From assembly GCA_024699855.1 (NCBI GenBank), contig JAMPIQ010000002.1, positions 5,828,001 through 5,892,000 of the forward strand: 64,000 nt of DNA, given 5' to 3'. Shown piece after piece: positions 12,520 to 26,087 of the stretch. The position numbers were made by a program, and so were the translations under genes. The first letter of the stretch is position 1. Every line of letters begins with the position of its first letter. The notes under the pieces were generated by a model, which saw only the letters and a list, made by a program, of their open reading frames with translations, was not told the DNA's origin and made no database searches. The stretch is from Aphelenchoides besseyi (lineage: Eukaryota > Nematoda > Chromadorea > Rhabditida > Aphelenchoididae).

Positions 12520-12599
12520 CGTTTTTCTCTTAAGCCTTCAGTTGATTCAAGGAAGTAAGAGCAGACCCTAAATTCTTAAAAGTTAAAAACAAATATGTC

Positions 12600-15500
12600 A
12601 GTGAAATTCGATCGGCGATTATCTCCGACAGCGTCATAATGCTCACGAACAACGAACTTTTTCACGAAGAACAAAACAAATGGATAATCCTTAAGATCAT
12701 CGAGTGCATAGTATAGTGAGATTCATGAGAGTATTAGTCAGAAGTAGTGTTTTTATTTCGATTACACTCTTTACAACACATCCGACATCAATCTTGTCAG
12801 CTGTTTAGTGTCGAGTTCGTTTTTGTTAGAAACAGAATAACCAAATAGAAAACAAAACTTGGTTGTTAGCAGTAAAACTTTCGATTGTTCGCTTTCAGAG
12901 TAAAACCACCGCTTCCGATAAACTGCACAGTTCGCTTGCAATTCTGGAGCTTTATATCCCAATCTACCGGCCAATGGATTGGCCTCGTTTAGTGACACGC
13001 CCCTTCAGATATTTCAGGCAAATTGTCCCCAAAGTCCACAACGCAAAAGAGGGAGTCCCGATAGCTTTCCTTTTGTTCCTAATCTGTTTTCTACGATGGG
13101 CGTGGCTTTTGAGTTAGGGACGAAAACTTTAATTCCAAAAATCACAATATCTATCAATTTTGAGTACAGCAAATTAACAAAAAAGCTTCTTTTTGATCAA
13201 ATACATTTCTTCGACGATAACCACCGTAAGCGTACTTTATTGTAAAGGCATTCATCAATAGCCTAAACTACAATCGCCAACAAATACAATGTTAATCTTG
13301 TTGAATTCTGACTCTTAATATTTTCATAAGCCAATTAATCTGCTTACCATAATCTTCAGTAAAGGATTCGTGAAACTGGCCTTATTCTCACAGAGCATTT
13401 CGATTGAAAGTTTGGAAGCAAAGAACAACGAAAGTTATGTTCTTTGAGTGCGTGCAGTTGCAGAGCAGTTAAGATCGTCGGTATGAATTCGCTTTTGACA
13501 ATTGACAATCAATTAGAACACAACGTTCAACGCAATTGCACATCAAAAGCAAGTGAGTAGATCGCCTACGGAGCAAGCGATGACAAATATCCACGAAAAC
13601 AGCGAATAACACAAATATGTTGGTCTTTTACTTTGTTTACAGTCAGCCACGTGTTACTGCACTCATAAATCATATTCATTGCATAACGAGGTAATTAACT
13701 GAACGCAAGCCAAAAATAACTGGAGGTTGTCAGCGGAAACGACGTGCAACAAAGTTCGAAGAGGCGCGAAAACAGCTGCTACACTCGGAGAATGATAAGA
13801 ACCCAACAACCCGCTCATTTCCTTGTTCGTGCAATCATGAGCGTTGAACTGGGCGTAACGAACGACTGTAGACTATTCCGCGAATATGGTTGCGGTATTC
13901 GTTCAAAGTTTAGTTCGACTTTGTGAAATCCCTTAATCTGAGAACGTCACTTTTCATTTTGATGTTGAACTCATGTTGTGCTCACTCTTCATCTACGAGA
14001 AGGTTTAACGTACTAGTGGAGTTTCAACATTGAATGTTATCCGCAAAGCTTAATTCTGAACGTAATGTTTTTCTTAAGAGCGATTTGCATGAAATGATCT
14101 TATATCCGGTGAAAGATTGACGATCAATTTCGTTTGGTCACATGTTCTCTCTATTGGTGAACTATGCGAGAAATCTACTGAGCACGAACGTACCTTGTCG
14201 CTCAACGAACTATTGACGCACATCGACCAAAAACGTTTTTGGTTTTTCTGATTGAGCAAAACAGAAATCAACGTACAAACAGAAGGCTTTGTGGTTGATG
14301 TGTAGTTTTAAGTTTGCAAGCGCAGCACACTTGTAAACGAGGAAACGCACGGATTGCACACGACATTAGCAACCGGTTTTACGTTGCTGGAAGTCCACAA
14401 CGTTCAACGAGTTTCAATTCAGATTTCAAAAGCGAACACACGATACGGACGAAATTCTTAAAACGAGTTCTCTCGTTGTAACTGCTAATCAAGCAAATGA
14501 TTTTCGTTATGTTTGATTGTTTTTCGAACGCTCACACGTGCGATCGATTAGTCGAAGTCGGAGACTAATTGAAGATCGAAGAATTTAACTTCAGCTAAAT
14601 TTGCTCTTATGACTCACACTCCTTCTATAGTAATGAAACACAAGTGTGGTGGTTAACATGAAGCTCCATGGTCAGTTTGGAATGTTTTGTCATTTCTGTT
14701 ATAGATCTACTGGGAAAACATATATTGGATTACAAACACTTGCTGACTAAGCGTCGTTACGAACTCCTGTAACTCTGACGCAATGATCAGCTTTGACTTT
14801 TGGTAGTCAAATTAGTTAATTGTTCGCAGCGATGGAAGTAACGATTCGCTCACTTCTGGGGCTTGTCTCGTAGTGTTATTAAAGCGCGTAGTTTTGATTC
14901 AATGTTATGATACGCAGAATTAAAGAAGAAGAAGCCGCTTACATCACGACGGGAACATTAGGACCAAAAAGAACATACAGGGCAATTATTGCGGGAAGTG
15001 ATGAAAACCAAGCGACAACATTTTGAATCATTCGTTAAACCGGCTTTAAAATTTTTCCATCAGACATTTCGGAGTGGTGATCGAAACCGAATTGGTCTTG
15101 CAATATAATCGGAATTTTGAAAGTGGTGATTAAACAATGACTCCGTGCTCTGTAACACACTCATGATCCCAATTAATCGTTTAGGATCCTAATATAAAAG
15201 TAATTGCAAGTTTTACAAACCCCAAAATTTCGTGTCGCGTTCTTAGAATGAAAGCGGTTTCTTGGTCGGCAATTAATTCACAATTGGAACCATACGCTTA
15301 GTAGACCGTTATTTCGTTCAATTAGATGATCTCTTTTCAAATGACTACAAACTTAAAGTGTCGTTGTGGTACAAAAATTGAAATTAAAGTCGAAAAGTAG
15401 TAGAATCGTTTTAAGCAGGACTCCCGCCTCCGCCACACAAACATTTCTGGTCTCCAGGTTATTGAGTTGACATGTGAAAATGAAGGTGAACTATCAACGT

Positions 15501-18500
15501 TCTTCAAACTCAGAACATTGCGTGCAGTTGGACGCGCAAAACTTCTACTTTTATGGCATTTAAAATGCTGATGTTGCTCGATCTTTGCAGTAGGATGAGC
15601 CGACAAATTGCTGTCACCTCGAGGCCGAAGATCTTCGAGTTTAATCCGCGCACAACGTCCGCTTCAATTCGTTATTTCCATGTAGTTACGTGGATGACCG
15701 TAGGAATCATAGCAACAAAATTTGGGCCAAATGTAATAAGGCAGGGGACTTAGTGGTACTGTAATCACAATGTTCTTTTGCACGATTCTGAATTGATTCT
15801 TGACCAAACGATGCAAAGTTAGATATGGGGATTAGTAAAAAAAAGAGTGCAGTCCATAGTTTCAAAATTCGTAGTAATGATTAGAAGCTATGCTCTTTGA
15901 AAACAACAGCATCCGAACACCAATCCGGAAATGTTTCTGCGACCGAATTTGGCATCAATTATTGGTCAGAAATTTTAATTTTTTCATTGAATCACAGGAA
16001 TTCTATTCGTGCCTATGATCTCATTTTAGGGATTATCAAATTAAGTGGATTGTGAAAATTAAAAATTCGTGCCCACGAGTTTGCAAGCTGTTTCGAGTCA
16101 TCAACGTGGGAGAAAAATAAACGGATTGTCAGTTAAAGCCGGGGATGTGTCATCGAAATGTTTTGCAATGTCATTAACTGTCGAATTTCACGATGATCGA
16201 TAAGTGACCAATTCTCGAAGTAGCTGCGGAAGTCGCAAGCTGTTGTCCATGAAAATAGCTTGTAAGTAAGTAGTGTATTACTGCGTTAGGAAGAGCGTAC
16301 GTCTAATTCAATAATCTTTTTATACGCGAATATTGCAGTTTCAATTAATGGTATGAAGTCTGCGATGCCGACTGCAGCAAACACCCACGACGAAAAGCTG
16401 CTTCTTCCGCATTTCAAGAGGATAACGACTGACCCATGAATTCGATTGGTACTCATACTATCTGCTTGCTAAACAGCTTTGCCGGGCGTTATGTAGAAAC
16501 CAAACGCTAAAGATTACAAAACTTTTTTTGCTTCGAATTCACATACCCGCACAAAGTTCAGTGTTTACGCATAAATGACACGAATGATTAGAGGAATTGC
16601 AACAGAAATGTGCTCTTTAAAAGTGAACAGTCGACATTTGCACCGTTTCTACAACTGCGTAAATGTCAATTTCCCACTGAGCAAGAACGTAAACAGAAGA
16701 TAATTCATCAGAGCACGAAGGATATTAGTCGAAATAGTTTGTTTGTTTACCCGTGACTTTTAGTTGTAATCCGTTTCGGACAGAACACGAATGTGTTCGT
16801 GGTAAAGTTACAAGCCAAAGAGTTACCGTAAGCGGAGTTTTAAGAATCAAATTTTAATTTTGTCAAATGTAAACAATCTTTCACGCTGATGATTCATTTG
16901 ATCTCCAGTTATTTGGACCTTTGCATTTGGTGAAGGGCAAGCAGCTGATTTTAGTTGGCTAATGAGCTTCTTTTGTAGCTGACATTTTCATTTTAAAACT
17001 AACGACTCTCAAAAAACCGCTTTCAAATGTAGGAGAAGTACGCAATCAGTAAGTTATTTTTGGACGTGAATATTGACTATTGCGCAGATCATCCGATCTC
17101 AAAGAACACTCGGCTGTTGACACGCATTTTTGCGAATTATAGTGCTTCAATTCGATCTTATGCGTAGCTACTTTTAAATATGCGTATTAGTTAAATTTGA
17201 GGTCTTCGCAATTCTTTAGAGTTCAAGACTTCTCATCTGTTCCCCAAAAATGTGTTTGTTTGATCACTGCCCTTAAAAGTGCAATGGACTCTTGTTTTCA
17301 AAGCGGAAGTACACGAAAATCTGAGATTCAAATTGAAGTGAACAATAACAATGAGAGATGTGCTCGTGGACAGCTACTTACTGGCTGCTAAGAAAGACTA
17401 CGAAACGAACAACCTTTCAGTAATTGTAGCAGTTTAGGTAAAAATTATGATACAAAAGCTACGATTCAAAATAAGATTTCAAGACGAACAATTAAGATCG
17501 CAATTGTTGAAATTCAAGTTTCTATTGATGTAACGTTTGAAACATGACATTTGCAACGTAAAAACGTCAAAAAACCAAAGAACATAAGAACTGATGACTG
17601 TTGGAATGCGCTAAGTTCCGATTAGTTTAATCCCTTAGATGAACTTCAAAATCCGGAGAATCGCGTGAAAACATGTGTTAGTTTTAAAAACAATCTTTAA
17701 ATTCCAACGTATACGGTAAGTCGAGTCATGCTCTAGATTAAAACTGAAGTCGAAATATGCAAAGGTCAAAGGAAAAAGATGCAACATTGCAATCAAAAAC
17801 AACGAGAGTATATCTGAACTTGGATGCTTGCTGCATGTCCATGCTATCAATTTATCTCTAGATGTTTTTTTACCAACGTCATGAATGATTGAGCGCGGTT
17901 TAGAAGAACATTAAAGTAATTGGGTTTGTACGAAGATGTCACTGTCTGTTAATAACGAAATAGTTTGTCCTAATCTTCAAAAGATTGATTGTAAGTTAAA
18001 ACAATAAAAGCACAAATAATGGATGTATGTTTGAACTATACAAGTAACATAACAGTATTTGCTTTTCTGTTCTTTTTTTGATTGGTTCTCTACATTGTTC
18101 AAGACCAAACTTTGTTAACGAATTGCGTGCATCTTTTCAGAGGTATTATCTAAAGGTCAAACGATCCAACGCGGTCACTATTCGATTGTTTTGGACGCCC
18201 ACGAAGAAGTTAACGTCCTCAGCACACGCAATCTCTCGTTTTAAAGTGCTTATTAACAATAAGCGACGTAATCTTAGAACTTTTTCTGTGAAATAAACGA
18301 TGAAAACTGAAGGACAATCGCGTTCTTTGTTCCAACAAAAGTTGCATGCCGAAGATCACGACAGGGAGGAAAAGCTACGAGTTCAAACGGATGTCTTACT
18401 GGAATGGCGGAAATTAAAATCGACTTGGTAATGAGGAAACGATTTCGTTTTTAAATTTGTACTAAGATTTGACAAAGTGATGTCTATTGAAAGATCGTTG

Positions 18501-19080
18501 TATTTCATTTCAATGCAAGAGTAAAATAAAGAAGCGGAAGGATTAATTGTGAACTACGAAGATCGTTTAACGTTTTAAATGATCAAAATCGAAGAAAACG
18601 GAAGTCCGGTAATTACAATTAAGTCTTTAAGATTGCATTTGCTGAAGACGTATCTAATGCTTATTAGTTAATATGATTAGCTTGACGTCTACTAAGCGAA
18701 GAGATCAATTGCTACGATAGAATTTGAGTTTTTGTTGTGGAAATCACGAGATTAAAGACTGGTAACCAAAACTGCATAATCTTACTCTTGAGATAAGCAA
18801 CGACTTACCCTTCCTATTATCTCTTCTAGACCATAATCTAAGCTCCTCAGCTGATCGTCTTCTTTGTTGTATCTTTTCATAATTCGCTTATAATCCAACA
18901 CGAGAAAAGTTTCTAAATGGAAAGCAAAACGGTCAAATCCGTTTAATTTCTCATCTCACCACTAATCCGTTTAACGATTTGTCCAAAATGCGTGACTTGA
19001 CAAAACGAAGTCAACAGATGCACATTCTCGTTCGGAAATTCGTTTTTGCAATTTAGCTTTTAATCACATAATCGACACAA
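12600..19080. other. Gene-poor stretch of about 6.5 kb
   Basis: No coding exon, transposon terminus, RNA gene or tandem array was recognised. Scattered openings under 90 codons lack splice partners and domains. It may be regulatory DNA for flanking genes or decayed repeats. A hydrophobic opening at 12863-13117 was considered and dropped. Confidence 0.5.
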
Positions 19081-19102
19081 TTATCTACCAAAATAAATTT
19101 AC

Positions 19103-19909
19103 TCAATCGGTTTGTACAATATCATTCTCCTCTTTTTGAACTGTAACATTGAAGCGAACAGTCGGTAGCCGCTCAGTTATTGCACTGACATTTGCTTCGA
19201 TGCCCAGATTCGAAAGAGCTCCACGCAAAAGACCCGATGGAAAAGCTAGATGAATAGACGAGTCTTTCAGGTACTGGATTCCGTCAGAGAACGAAATCAA
19301 CATCGAGAAGCGATTATCTTGAATCACGTAAATGCCCTGAAGAAAAATAAAACTAATCATTTCGATGGGATCTCAACTTCGTGATTGGTTCTCAAATTGT
19401 CCACTTGCTTTCCGAATACGTTCGTCCAGAACTCTTTGCAAATAAACTTCACATTCTCTAACTCAGATGGAATACGAGGCATGTCTCTGTAATGCAGCGA
19501 ATCAAAGTAGAAAAAGTATACGAACTTACTTGGACAATCGTTCTGCAAGTGCATAACCAACACGATAACCGAGAGCTTCCAATCGTGTTTCTGCATTTCC
19601 CTAAACAACTCAATTTGACATTTTCGCAAAGCAACCAACCTGAATAAGCAGGTTCTTTGCTACACGTTTTTCGTTGTCAGTCAAACCGTCGACTTTGGAC
19701 AACTCGACACGTTTAAACCATTCGTCTCGTTCAACGCTTCGTTCTTTTTCCTGCTCTTCAAAATACTGAACGATTTCAGCGTGCAACAGCAGAAACGGGA
19801 ACTCTGCTTGGACAGGAAACGTACCTATGGAGTTATTCATGGCATTCTGGAAACAAACGTAGTCAAATATTAACAAACTATTCACCTGCTGAGGAAGAGA
19901 ATGCGACAT
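19103..19909 (-). CDS. TRAPPC6: TRAPP complex subunit 6 (TRAPPC6/Trs33)
   Basis: Five exons (19886-19909, 19640-19846, 19530-19600, 19378-19486, 19103-19336) close in frame to 214 residues. The family core is plain: LGYRVGYALAERL, then KFICKEFWTNVFGKQ, then DNLRTNHE and GIYVIQDN, then GLLRGALSNLGIEA. TRAPPC6 is a subunit of the TRAPP tethering complexes, the exchange factors for Rab1 and related GTPases in ER-Golgi and Golgi traffic. The short first exon (MSHSLPQQ) precedes a slightly long N-terminal linker; the human protein is about 160-170 residues. It is divergent from the KH gene, about 0.5 kb away, and may share its promoter region. Confidence 0.93.
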
Positions 19910-20452
19910 CTTACTTGTCGCAATAAACAATCGAACGTATTCCCGAAAACCAGAATCAACAACTTGGAAATCAAAATGCACAAAATTTTGTTCATCGATT
20001 TTCGTTGCACGAGTAGAATTCAGGCACCGTATAAGTTGGATGAACGTTGTTTTGTGCATCCAATGTTCATGTTGGAGATTAGATTGCGATAATCTCGTTG
20101 TTCAGTGGAGTGATGGTTTGCTTGTAAGTCCCGTATTCAAGAACTTTGATGTTCATTTTTTGTTCTTATTTCACAGCACAGAAACAGCACACTCCAATGG
20201 GTGTGGTTGGATTTTGTTCAATTTCCCTATTAATGTGAAGGTATGAGAAGTTTGGAAGAAAATGACTCCGATCGTGTGCCTGCAACGTTATGCCCATCAA
20301 GTGAACACTCGCGACAAACATTCCGCACAAAACAACTTAAAATCGATTTTTCGTCATCTTCGCTTTGCATACGCGCGGGACTGCTAGTCGGGCCTATTCG
20401 CGCAGTTCAAGCTCAGAAGTTTGTAGTTGATTCTAAACATCATCCGAAAAAC

Positions 20453-21889
20453 ATGACTGAGCCAAAGGAAGAATTCGAGACTCCCGCCGTTGTTGTTGGA
20501 CAAAAACGAGGAAACACCGACAACAGCGGTCCGGCAGCCAAACGATCGAACATCGCTGATGCAGAATGTTAGTAAACGAATTTGTTTGGTTTTTAAACTG
20601 TCATTTCAGTGCAAATCAAAGTTCTTATTCCGGCCGGTGCCGTTGGTGCGTTGATTGGAAAGGGCGGTGAAGCGATGAGAGCGCTGAAGAACGAAAGTAA
20701 CTGCCGTGTTCAAATGTCCAAGAACCAGGAGTTATTCCAAAGTAAGTTTTTTTGACGATTGTTTTTTGATTCCACCTTTTCAGACACAAATGAGCGCATC
20801 TGTATGGTGAAGGGCAAAGTGAACGCCTCGATGATTGTGATGAAGGCGATCATCGAGAAAATTCAAGAGAAAATTGAACCCAACACTCCGACTGATCAGT
20901 TCGACTTGAAAGGTGTGGATCGTTGTCATGAAATCAAAGTTGTTGTTCCAAATACAAGCGCTGGGATGGTAATTGGAAAGAGTGGTGCGAGTATCAAGGT
21001 AAAATAAATACCGAAATCTGGTCATTGAAAAAACGTTCAGGAAATTCGTGAGACGACCGGTGCCAACATTCAAGTGTACCCGAAAGCTGGAAGCGAAGAA
21101 GCTAAGCAATCGGTTGAACGTGTGATTACGGTGGGCGCCGAAAACAACGCCGTTCTTCTCGACGCTATTCATCGGGTTTTGGAAAAAGTTGCTGCTGATC
21201 CACTTCATGCACAAGAAGCACAGAAACACGAGTTTTCATCGAGTGGAAACAGTTTCAATGGTTTTGGACAACGTGTCGAAGGCAACGGCCAATTCGGTCA
21301 AATGTCCTCGTACGGTAATAGCACACCCGTCTGGCAATCACAAACATCAATTGGTGGAGGTAATCGAAAATCTCTTTTATTCAATTCAAAATTTGCAGCT
21401 CCAACTCCAGACAACAGTTTCAACAAATCCAACGCCAACTATCCACCGGGACAAATCAAATACAACGGAATTCCATTGTTGAACAACAACGAGGTTGTTT
21501 CATAAACTAAGGATCTTTATTTGAATGACGAATTTTTTCAGGTAATTAACTTCTTGGATAATCTTCAAAACACCTTACGGACTTCTGGTTTCACCGAATC
21601 GGCAGTTGGTGAAATCATGCAAGCTATGCACGTTCTCACTCGTTACAACGTCATCGGTCTCGGATTGGGTTTGGGAGTGGCAGCAATGGCACAGTCACGC
21701 AACGATGCAGCCGCCGCTGCTTCGAACGTTCCACACAACATGATGCAACAACCGCCGTCGGTACAAGCGATGCCAACACAACGTTATGATCTTACTCAAC
21801 AACCGCCACTTATGGGTCCACCGCCATCCAACGGCATTACGTCTCTGCTCGATTCCGGCGAAGCACGGCAAGAGGTATGGAACATGTAA
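20453..21889 (+). CDS. KH-domain RNA-binding protein, NOVA-like
   Basis: Six exons (20453-20567, 20610-20741, 20784-20998, 21041-21359, 21399-21493, 21542-21889) close in frame. KH1 carries the GxxG loop in IGKGGEAMRAL after KVLIPAGAVGA. KH2 follows as EIKVVVPNTSAGMVIGKSG. A Gly/Ser/Asn-rich linker then leads to a conserved-looking helix region near NFLDNLQNTLRTSGF and a Gln/Pro-rich tail. Of KH families it looks closest to NOVA/pasilla splicing regulators, but no third KH domain is present. The frame is open upstream to an ATG at 20243; 20453 was preferred because the extra 70 residues look non-coding. GAG|gtatgg just before the stop could be a donor to an unseen last exon. Confidence 0.88.
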
Positions 21890-22962
21890 AGTAAAGACGA
21901 GTTTTGTTTAACATGAGCGCGTCTACAAAACCTCTTTTTCTGTTTTCTTTTTGCTGTAATCATCAAGTTGCTATTGGTCGCGTTCCTTTTAACAAAACTT
22001 GAAGCAACGTCCGTTCGGGTTTTGTATCGATTGTACTCTTCAATACTCAAAAGTGTGGATCTCCATAATTCCTCCATTTCAGTATAATTGGCGTCGGTAA
22101 AATGGTTTAAGCACAAGATCAGGATGCCAATCCTTTTTCTTGAGTCACGGTACGCGAAATGGTTTGACTTCATTATTAATCCAATACTCTTAAACGCGAT
22201 TTTCTATACGTTTTCATTTTCGATTGCCCACTAAATTGTTTTTTAATCTACGACTTTTTTGTGCACAACTTTTTGATTACGCCAATCTCTCATATTTTCA
22301 CTAACTCTTGTAACATCTTTTTTATTTATTGATTGACCCTAATGTTTTTGTAAGTGGAAACACAATTTTTATCGTTCGTTTTGTTGATTGGCAATTGAAT
22401 ATTGGTTGTGATTAAATTTCATTTTTCGATCGTTTTCTATTCGTCTTAACATCGTTTTAGAATGTGAACACCGTCAAGTGTTCTGCTGCAAGTCGGATTG
22501 ATAGTTGAGATGCGTTCTTTTTTCTTTAGCTGAAACAAACGGAAGCACGCTGATTGATTTCTAACTTGCATGGTCCATTGGTTTGAGCCGATCGCTGTTG
22601 ATTTCCAAGTGCATTATACTCGAGAGACCTTTTCTATTTATGTCGAACAATACTCGCTTCTAATCGTGCTTATTACTTTGTTGAGAATAAACCCTACGGG
22701 TTTCTAACAACCGACACACATTTAACTTCCAGTGAATGAAAACAACCTGTTGGACAGCAAACTGCTCAGTCGAAGCATTACTTTATTCTTAGTTTTATTT
22801 TTACGTGAATTCTCTTTTCGGACTCTGTAAGTTGACATTGATACATTTACTTTTTAATCATCAAAAACGTTCTAAATATTCTGAAATTGCGTTTCTGCTA
22901 ACTGTTTTTTTAAATATTCAACGACTCCAAGATTAACTGACTGCTATTTTAGATAAGAAGTA
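21890..22962. other. 3' UTR and intergenic stretch
   Basis: AT-rich DNA with no coding segment. Much of it is probably the 3' UTR of the KH gene and the promoter of the gamma-SNAP gene. A hidden C-terminal exon for the KH gene was looked for and not seen. Confidence 0.4.
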
Positions 22963-24064
22963 ATGAGTGCGGCGGCTAATGACAAGCGTGTTGCGGAAGC
23001 TCGTGAGTGTATTGAACGTGCTAAACAACAGTAAGTCGGATATCTTGTCGAACAGCATTTTCCGATTTAGTTTGAAGACCTCGATTTGGAAATTGAAAAC
23101 GAAACCGGAATACGATCTCGCAGCTTATGAATTCGACAGAGCGGCTGTGTGTTATAAAAATGCTCAGGACTGGAAATCGTGCGTTGAAAACTATTTACAG
23201 GCCGCTGAATGCTACAGAAATACCGGGAATAAGTATCATGAAGGAAAGTAAGTTAGAAATAGTTCTGACAAAACTGATCGTACTTTCAGATCAAAAGAAC
23301 AAGCAGCATTAGTTGCTAAAGACAGCGGAGATTTGGACCAAGCAACAAAGCTGTTCGAAGAATGCGCCGAGTTATACTTGGAATCAAACAGTCAGGATAG
23401 TGCGGCAATGGTTCTCGATAAAGCGGGAAAGTTGTTGGAGGCTGTCGACACCAACAAAGCTATCGAGGTATACGCGTGGATAGAAGTCGAAAAAACGAAT
23501 GATTATGGTTTAGTTTTATACTAAAGGAATGGTACTTGTCCAGGAAGCTGATCGTTCAAAATTGGCTATTAGCTTCATGAATCGTCTGATCACAAACTAC
23601 CTAAAGCTGAACGATTATTCGAATGCAGTTAAAACATCAGGTAATTTCGTTTTTTATTCGATTTTACATGATTTCATTTTAGTTGAATTGATTGAGCGCT
23701 ACAAAGAAAATAAAGACTTCAACAAGATTGGTCAAATCGGTTTGGGAATCGTAATCATTGAATTGGTTCGGAACGATTCGATTGCTGCAAGAAAAGCATT
23801 ACCTTATTTACTCGAGTAAGTCGATCACGTTGGACCTATTAAAGATAACAATTTTGTAGCACGGATGGGCATTCGTTTACTAGCGAAATGAACGCCGCTC
23901 AATGTTTGATTCGCACCTATGAAGCTGGTGAAGAAGAGGAACTTCAGCAAGTACTCAAATCGGGAATAATAAGAACTCTCGACAATTCCTTGCTGCGTAT
24001 TTTGAAACATCTTCATGCTCCGGCGGCACACGGAGATGATGGTGACGAAGAGGATTTGCGTTAA
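22963..24064 (+). CDS. NAPG: Gamma-SNAP (NSF attachment protein gamma)
   Basis: Six exons (22963-23030, 23071-23247, 23290-23467, 23514-23640, 23683-23815, 23860-24064) close to 295 residues. Tetratricopeptide-like helices run throughout: KTKPEYDLAAYEFDRAAVCY near residue 35, later QDSAAMVLDKAGKLLEAVD and ARKALPYLLE. It ends in an acidic tail (DGDEEDLR). The pattern of short helical pairs and the KPEYD..AA start match gamma- rather than alpha-SNAP. The protein recruits NSF to SNARE complexes for disassembly after membrane fusion. The acceptor at 23513 was chosen because it restores the helix FYTKGMVLVQEADRSK, which a later AG (before 23544) would cut. Confidence 0.9.
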
Positions 24065-24520
24065 TCCCGATTCCCGAACTCACTTGTTCACATTCCAAAA
24101 CAGAAGTAGTATATATATGTTCATGCCAGCTCAATCGCCCTCGTCCCTTTTATTCCCACAGTCAAAATTTAATTTACAATAAAATAGTCAAAACAATGCT
24201 TGTAGCATCAAAAAGTTAACAAAATTGACTAAAAATAAACATTTACAATAGTAGCTGGATTATTACACGTTCATAACTTAAATACATCAATTTTCACTAA
24301 TTTTGTCATTGTTTGCTTTTCCATAAATTCTGGCAGAAAGCGTTTCTTTTGGAATGTTTTTCGATTCTTGGTTTGACAATCAGAGATTGTTTTCGCGATT
24401 GGCATTATTTTTTTACTGCACTTTTATTCGTTTTCAGATTGTTAAGCGATTAAATGACGGTCAATTTGAGAATAGTAAGTTGTTTACAGTTTTTATCTCA
24501 TTCAATCGCATCTGTTTCAG

Positions 24521-25760
24521 TGATTATTTGTTCAAATTGTTGTTGACCGGTGATCCGAATGTTAGCAAATCAGTTTTGATGGCGCTATTCCGATCGAGTC
24601 TTCAGTGAGCCCTAAATTCCGAGCGTCAGCGTTGAATTCGTAAGTTCATTTCATGATTCTGTCACATTAATTTCAACTGATTTCAGAAAATCCGAACAAT
24701 CGAGCTCGAAGGCAAACGTGTCAAGTTGCAAATTTGGAACACTGCTGATCAGGAACTATTGCGTGATTTGAATTCAGATTACTACCGCGGCCCTCATGGA
24801 TCATTGCTGTTTACGACATTACCAACCAAGTAAGATTTATCGAATTCACATTGCTATTTTCTCGTCATTTTCGGGACTCTTTCAATAATGTAAAGCAGTG
24901 GTTGCGTTGAATTGAACTCCGCCACCGTTTGGATCAGTTTCAAGGTTTATTCCAATCTCGACGGATACAATCAAATTGGTCATTGAGTGAGCAATGAGGA
25001 TTCCGTGTTGGCCGCGCTAGGATCTTAGTTGTTTCTTCTACGTTTAGGCTTCTCTTAGACGTTCGAACTGTGTTCATGGTTGCTGGCGGTTTTCGACTAT
25101 TGGTCCTTCGTGATAACTTTGATGTTTAGTTTTGCCATCGTACGGTCACATTCTTTCCATTGTGCTTTTCTGTTGTCATTTGTGTAGGGTTTGTGATAGC
25201 GAACCAAATATTTGTGAGCTTTGTCAAACACGAACAATCGATAGTTTGGGAGAGTTGAGCGTGTGGTAGAGCCTCTTGATTTTGAGTTTTTGTTGAGAGC
25301 GTCTGGATCCGTGGCGTTATAGCGATGGCATACTGCCTACCGGGGGCCCGCAACGGCTTGTCCCGGGACTCGCAGAGGCGCGACGAAACGGCGGAACGAA
25401 AAAGCAACCGACCGCTCGCCTTCTGACCGACCTCGCGAAATGACCGTTTAGATGATGTCAACAAAATACTTGTTGGAAGCAAATTAGATCTCACAGATCA
25501 GCGCGCTGTCGATTATAATATTGCCAAGATAAGATGAACGTTTGAACTAGATTAATTATTATTTTAGTTACTTTTCATTCATTCGCTAATGAGCTTTCAA
25601 TTTCGTTCATTGAGACCTCCGCTCGTGTTGATGATGAGAATGTTGGACATGTCGAACAGGTAAGCGACTTGAATTTTACGATTTTACTTCCTTTTTCATT
25701 TTAGGCTTTCACCGCAATAGCTACCGGAATCAAGCGTCGTATAGATTCTCAGCAAACTGA
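24521..25760 (+). pseudogene. Rab8/Rab10-like GTPase pseudogene
   Basis: Fragments of a Rab protein appear in order but cannot be joined. 24521-24605 reads DYLFKLLLTGDPNVSKS, where the P-loop GDSGVGKS would be expected. About 24690-24830 reads [18 protein letters not shown], with TADQE in place of TAGQE, then [12 protein letters not shown]. Around 24870-24920 a trace of SFNNVKQWLR remains. 25572-25760 reads FIETSARVDDENVGHVEQAF. The nucleotide-binding loops are damaged, the stretch for NKCD is missing, and the fourth and last pieces are separated by unrelated DNA. A functional GTPase is not possible from this copy. Confidence 0.8.
25310..25445. other. GC-rich block inside the Rab pseudogene
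   Basis: About 135 bp here are markedly richer in G and C than all surrounding DNA, with CCGGGGGCCCG and TCCCGGGA as local palindromes. It lies between two pieces of the Rab pseudogene where Rab coding sequence is missing, so it looks like part of an insertion. I could not match it to an rRNA, tRNA or transposon end. Confidence 0.45.
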
Positions 25761-26087
25761 TGGTCGGCTCGAACAACATAAGTCATTTCTAAAAATTTTT
25801 GAAAAGTGGGATGTTTAAGAGACTTTTTGATTTTGTTCATTTTGAAATTGGGTAGGTTTAAAAATACCATACCTCTTCGCTTGTGATTATAAAATTTAGT
25901 TACATCGATTACTAGTATCTTGGACAATATTCGCTACTATTATCATGTTTATTAGTATTGCTCTATGTTTAATTCGTATTTATATTTACGCAGCAAATCA
26001 AAAGATTGGAGGTTGCAACTGTGATATTTACAATAGTTTTATTTCTGAATCACGGATGTTTACGCCCCCGTGGTCGATGTGCTGATA

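Noticed and set aside
12863..13245. Two plus-strand frames with hydrophobic ends
   Set aside because: They overlap each other in different frames and have neither a signal peptide at the start nor acceptor/donor partners.
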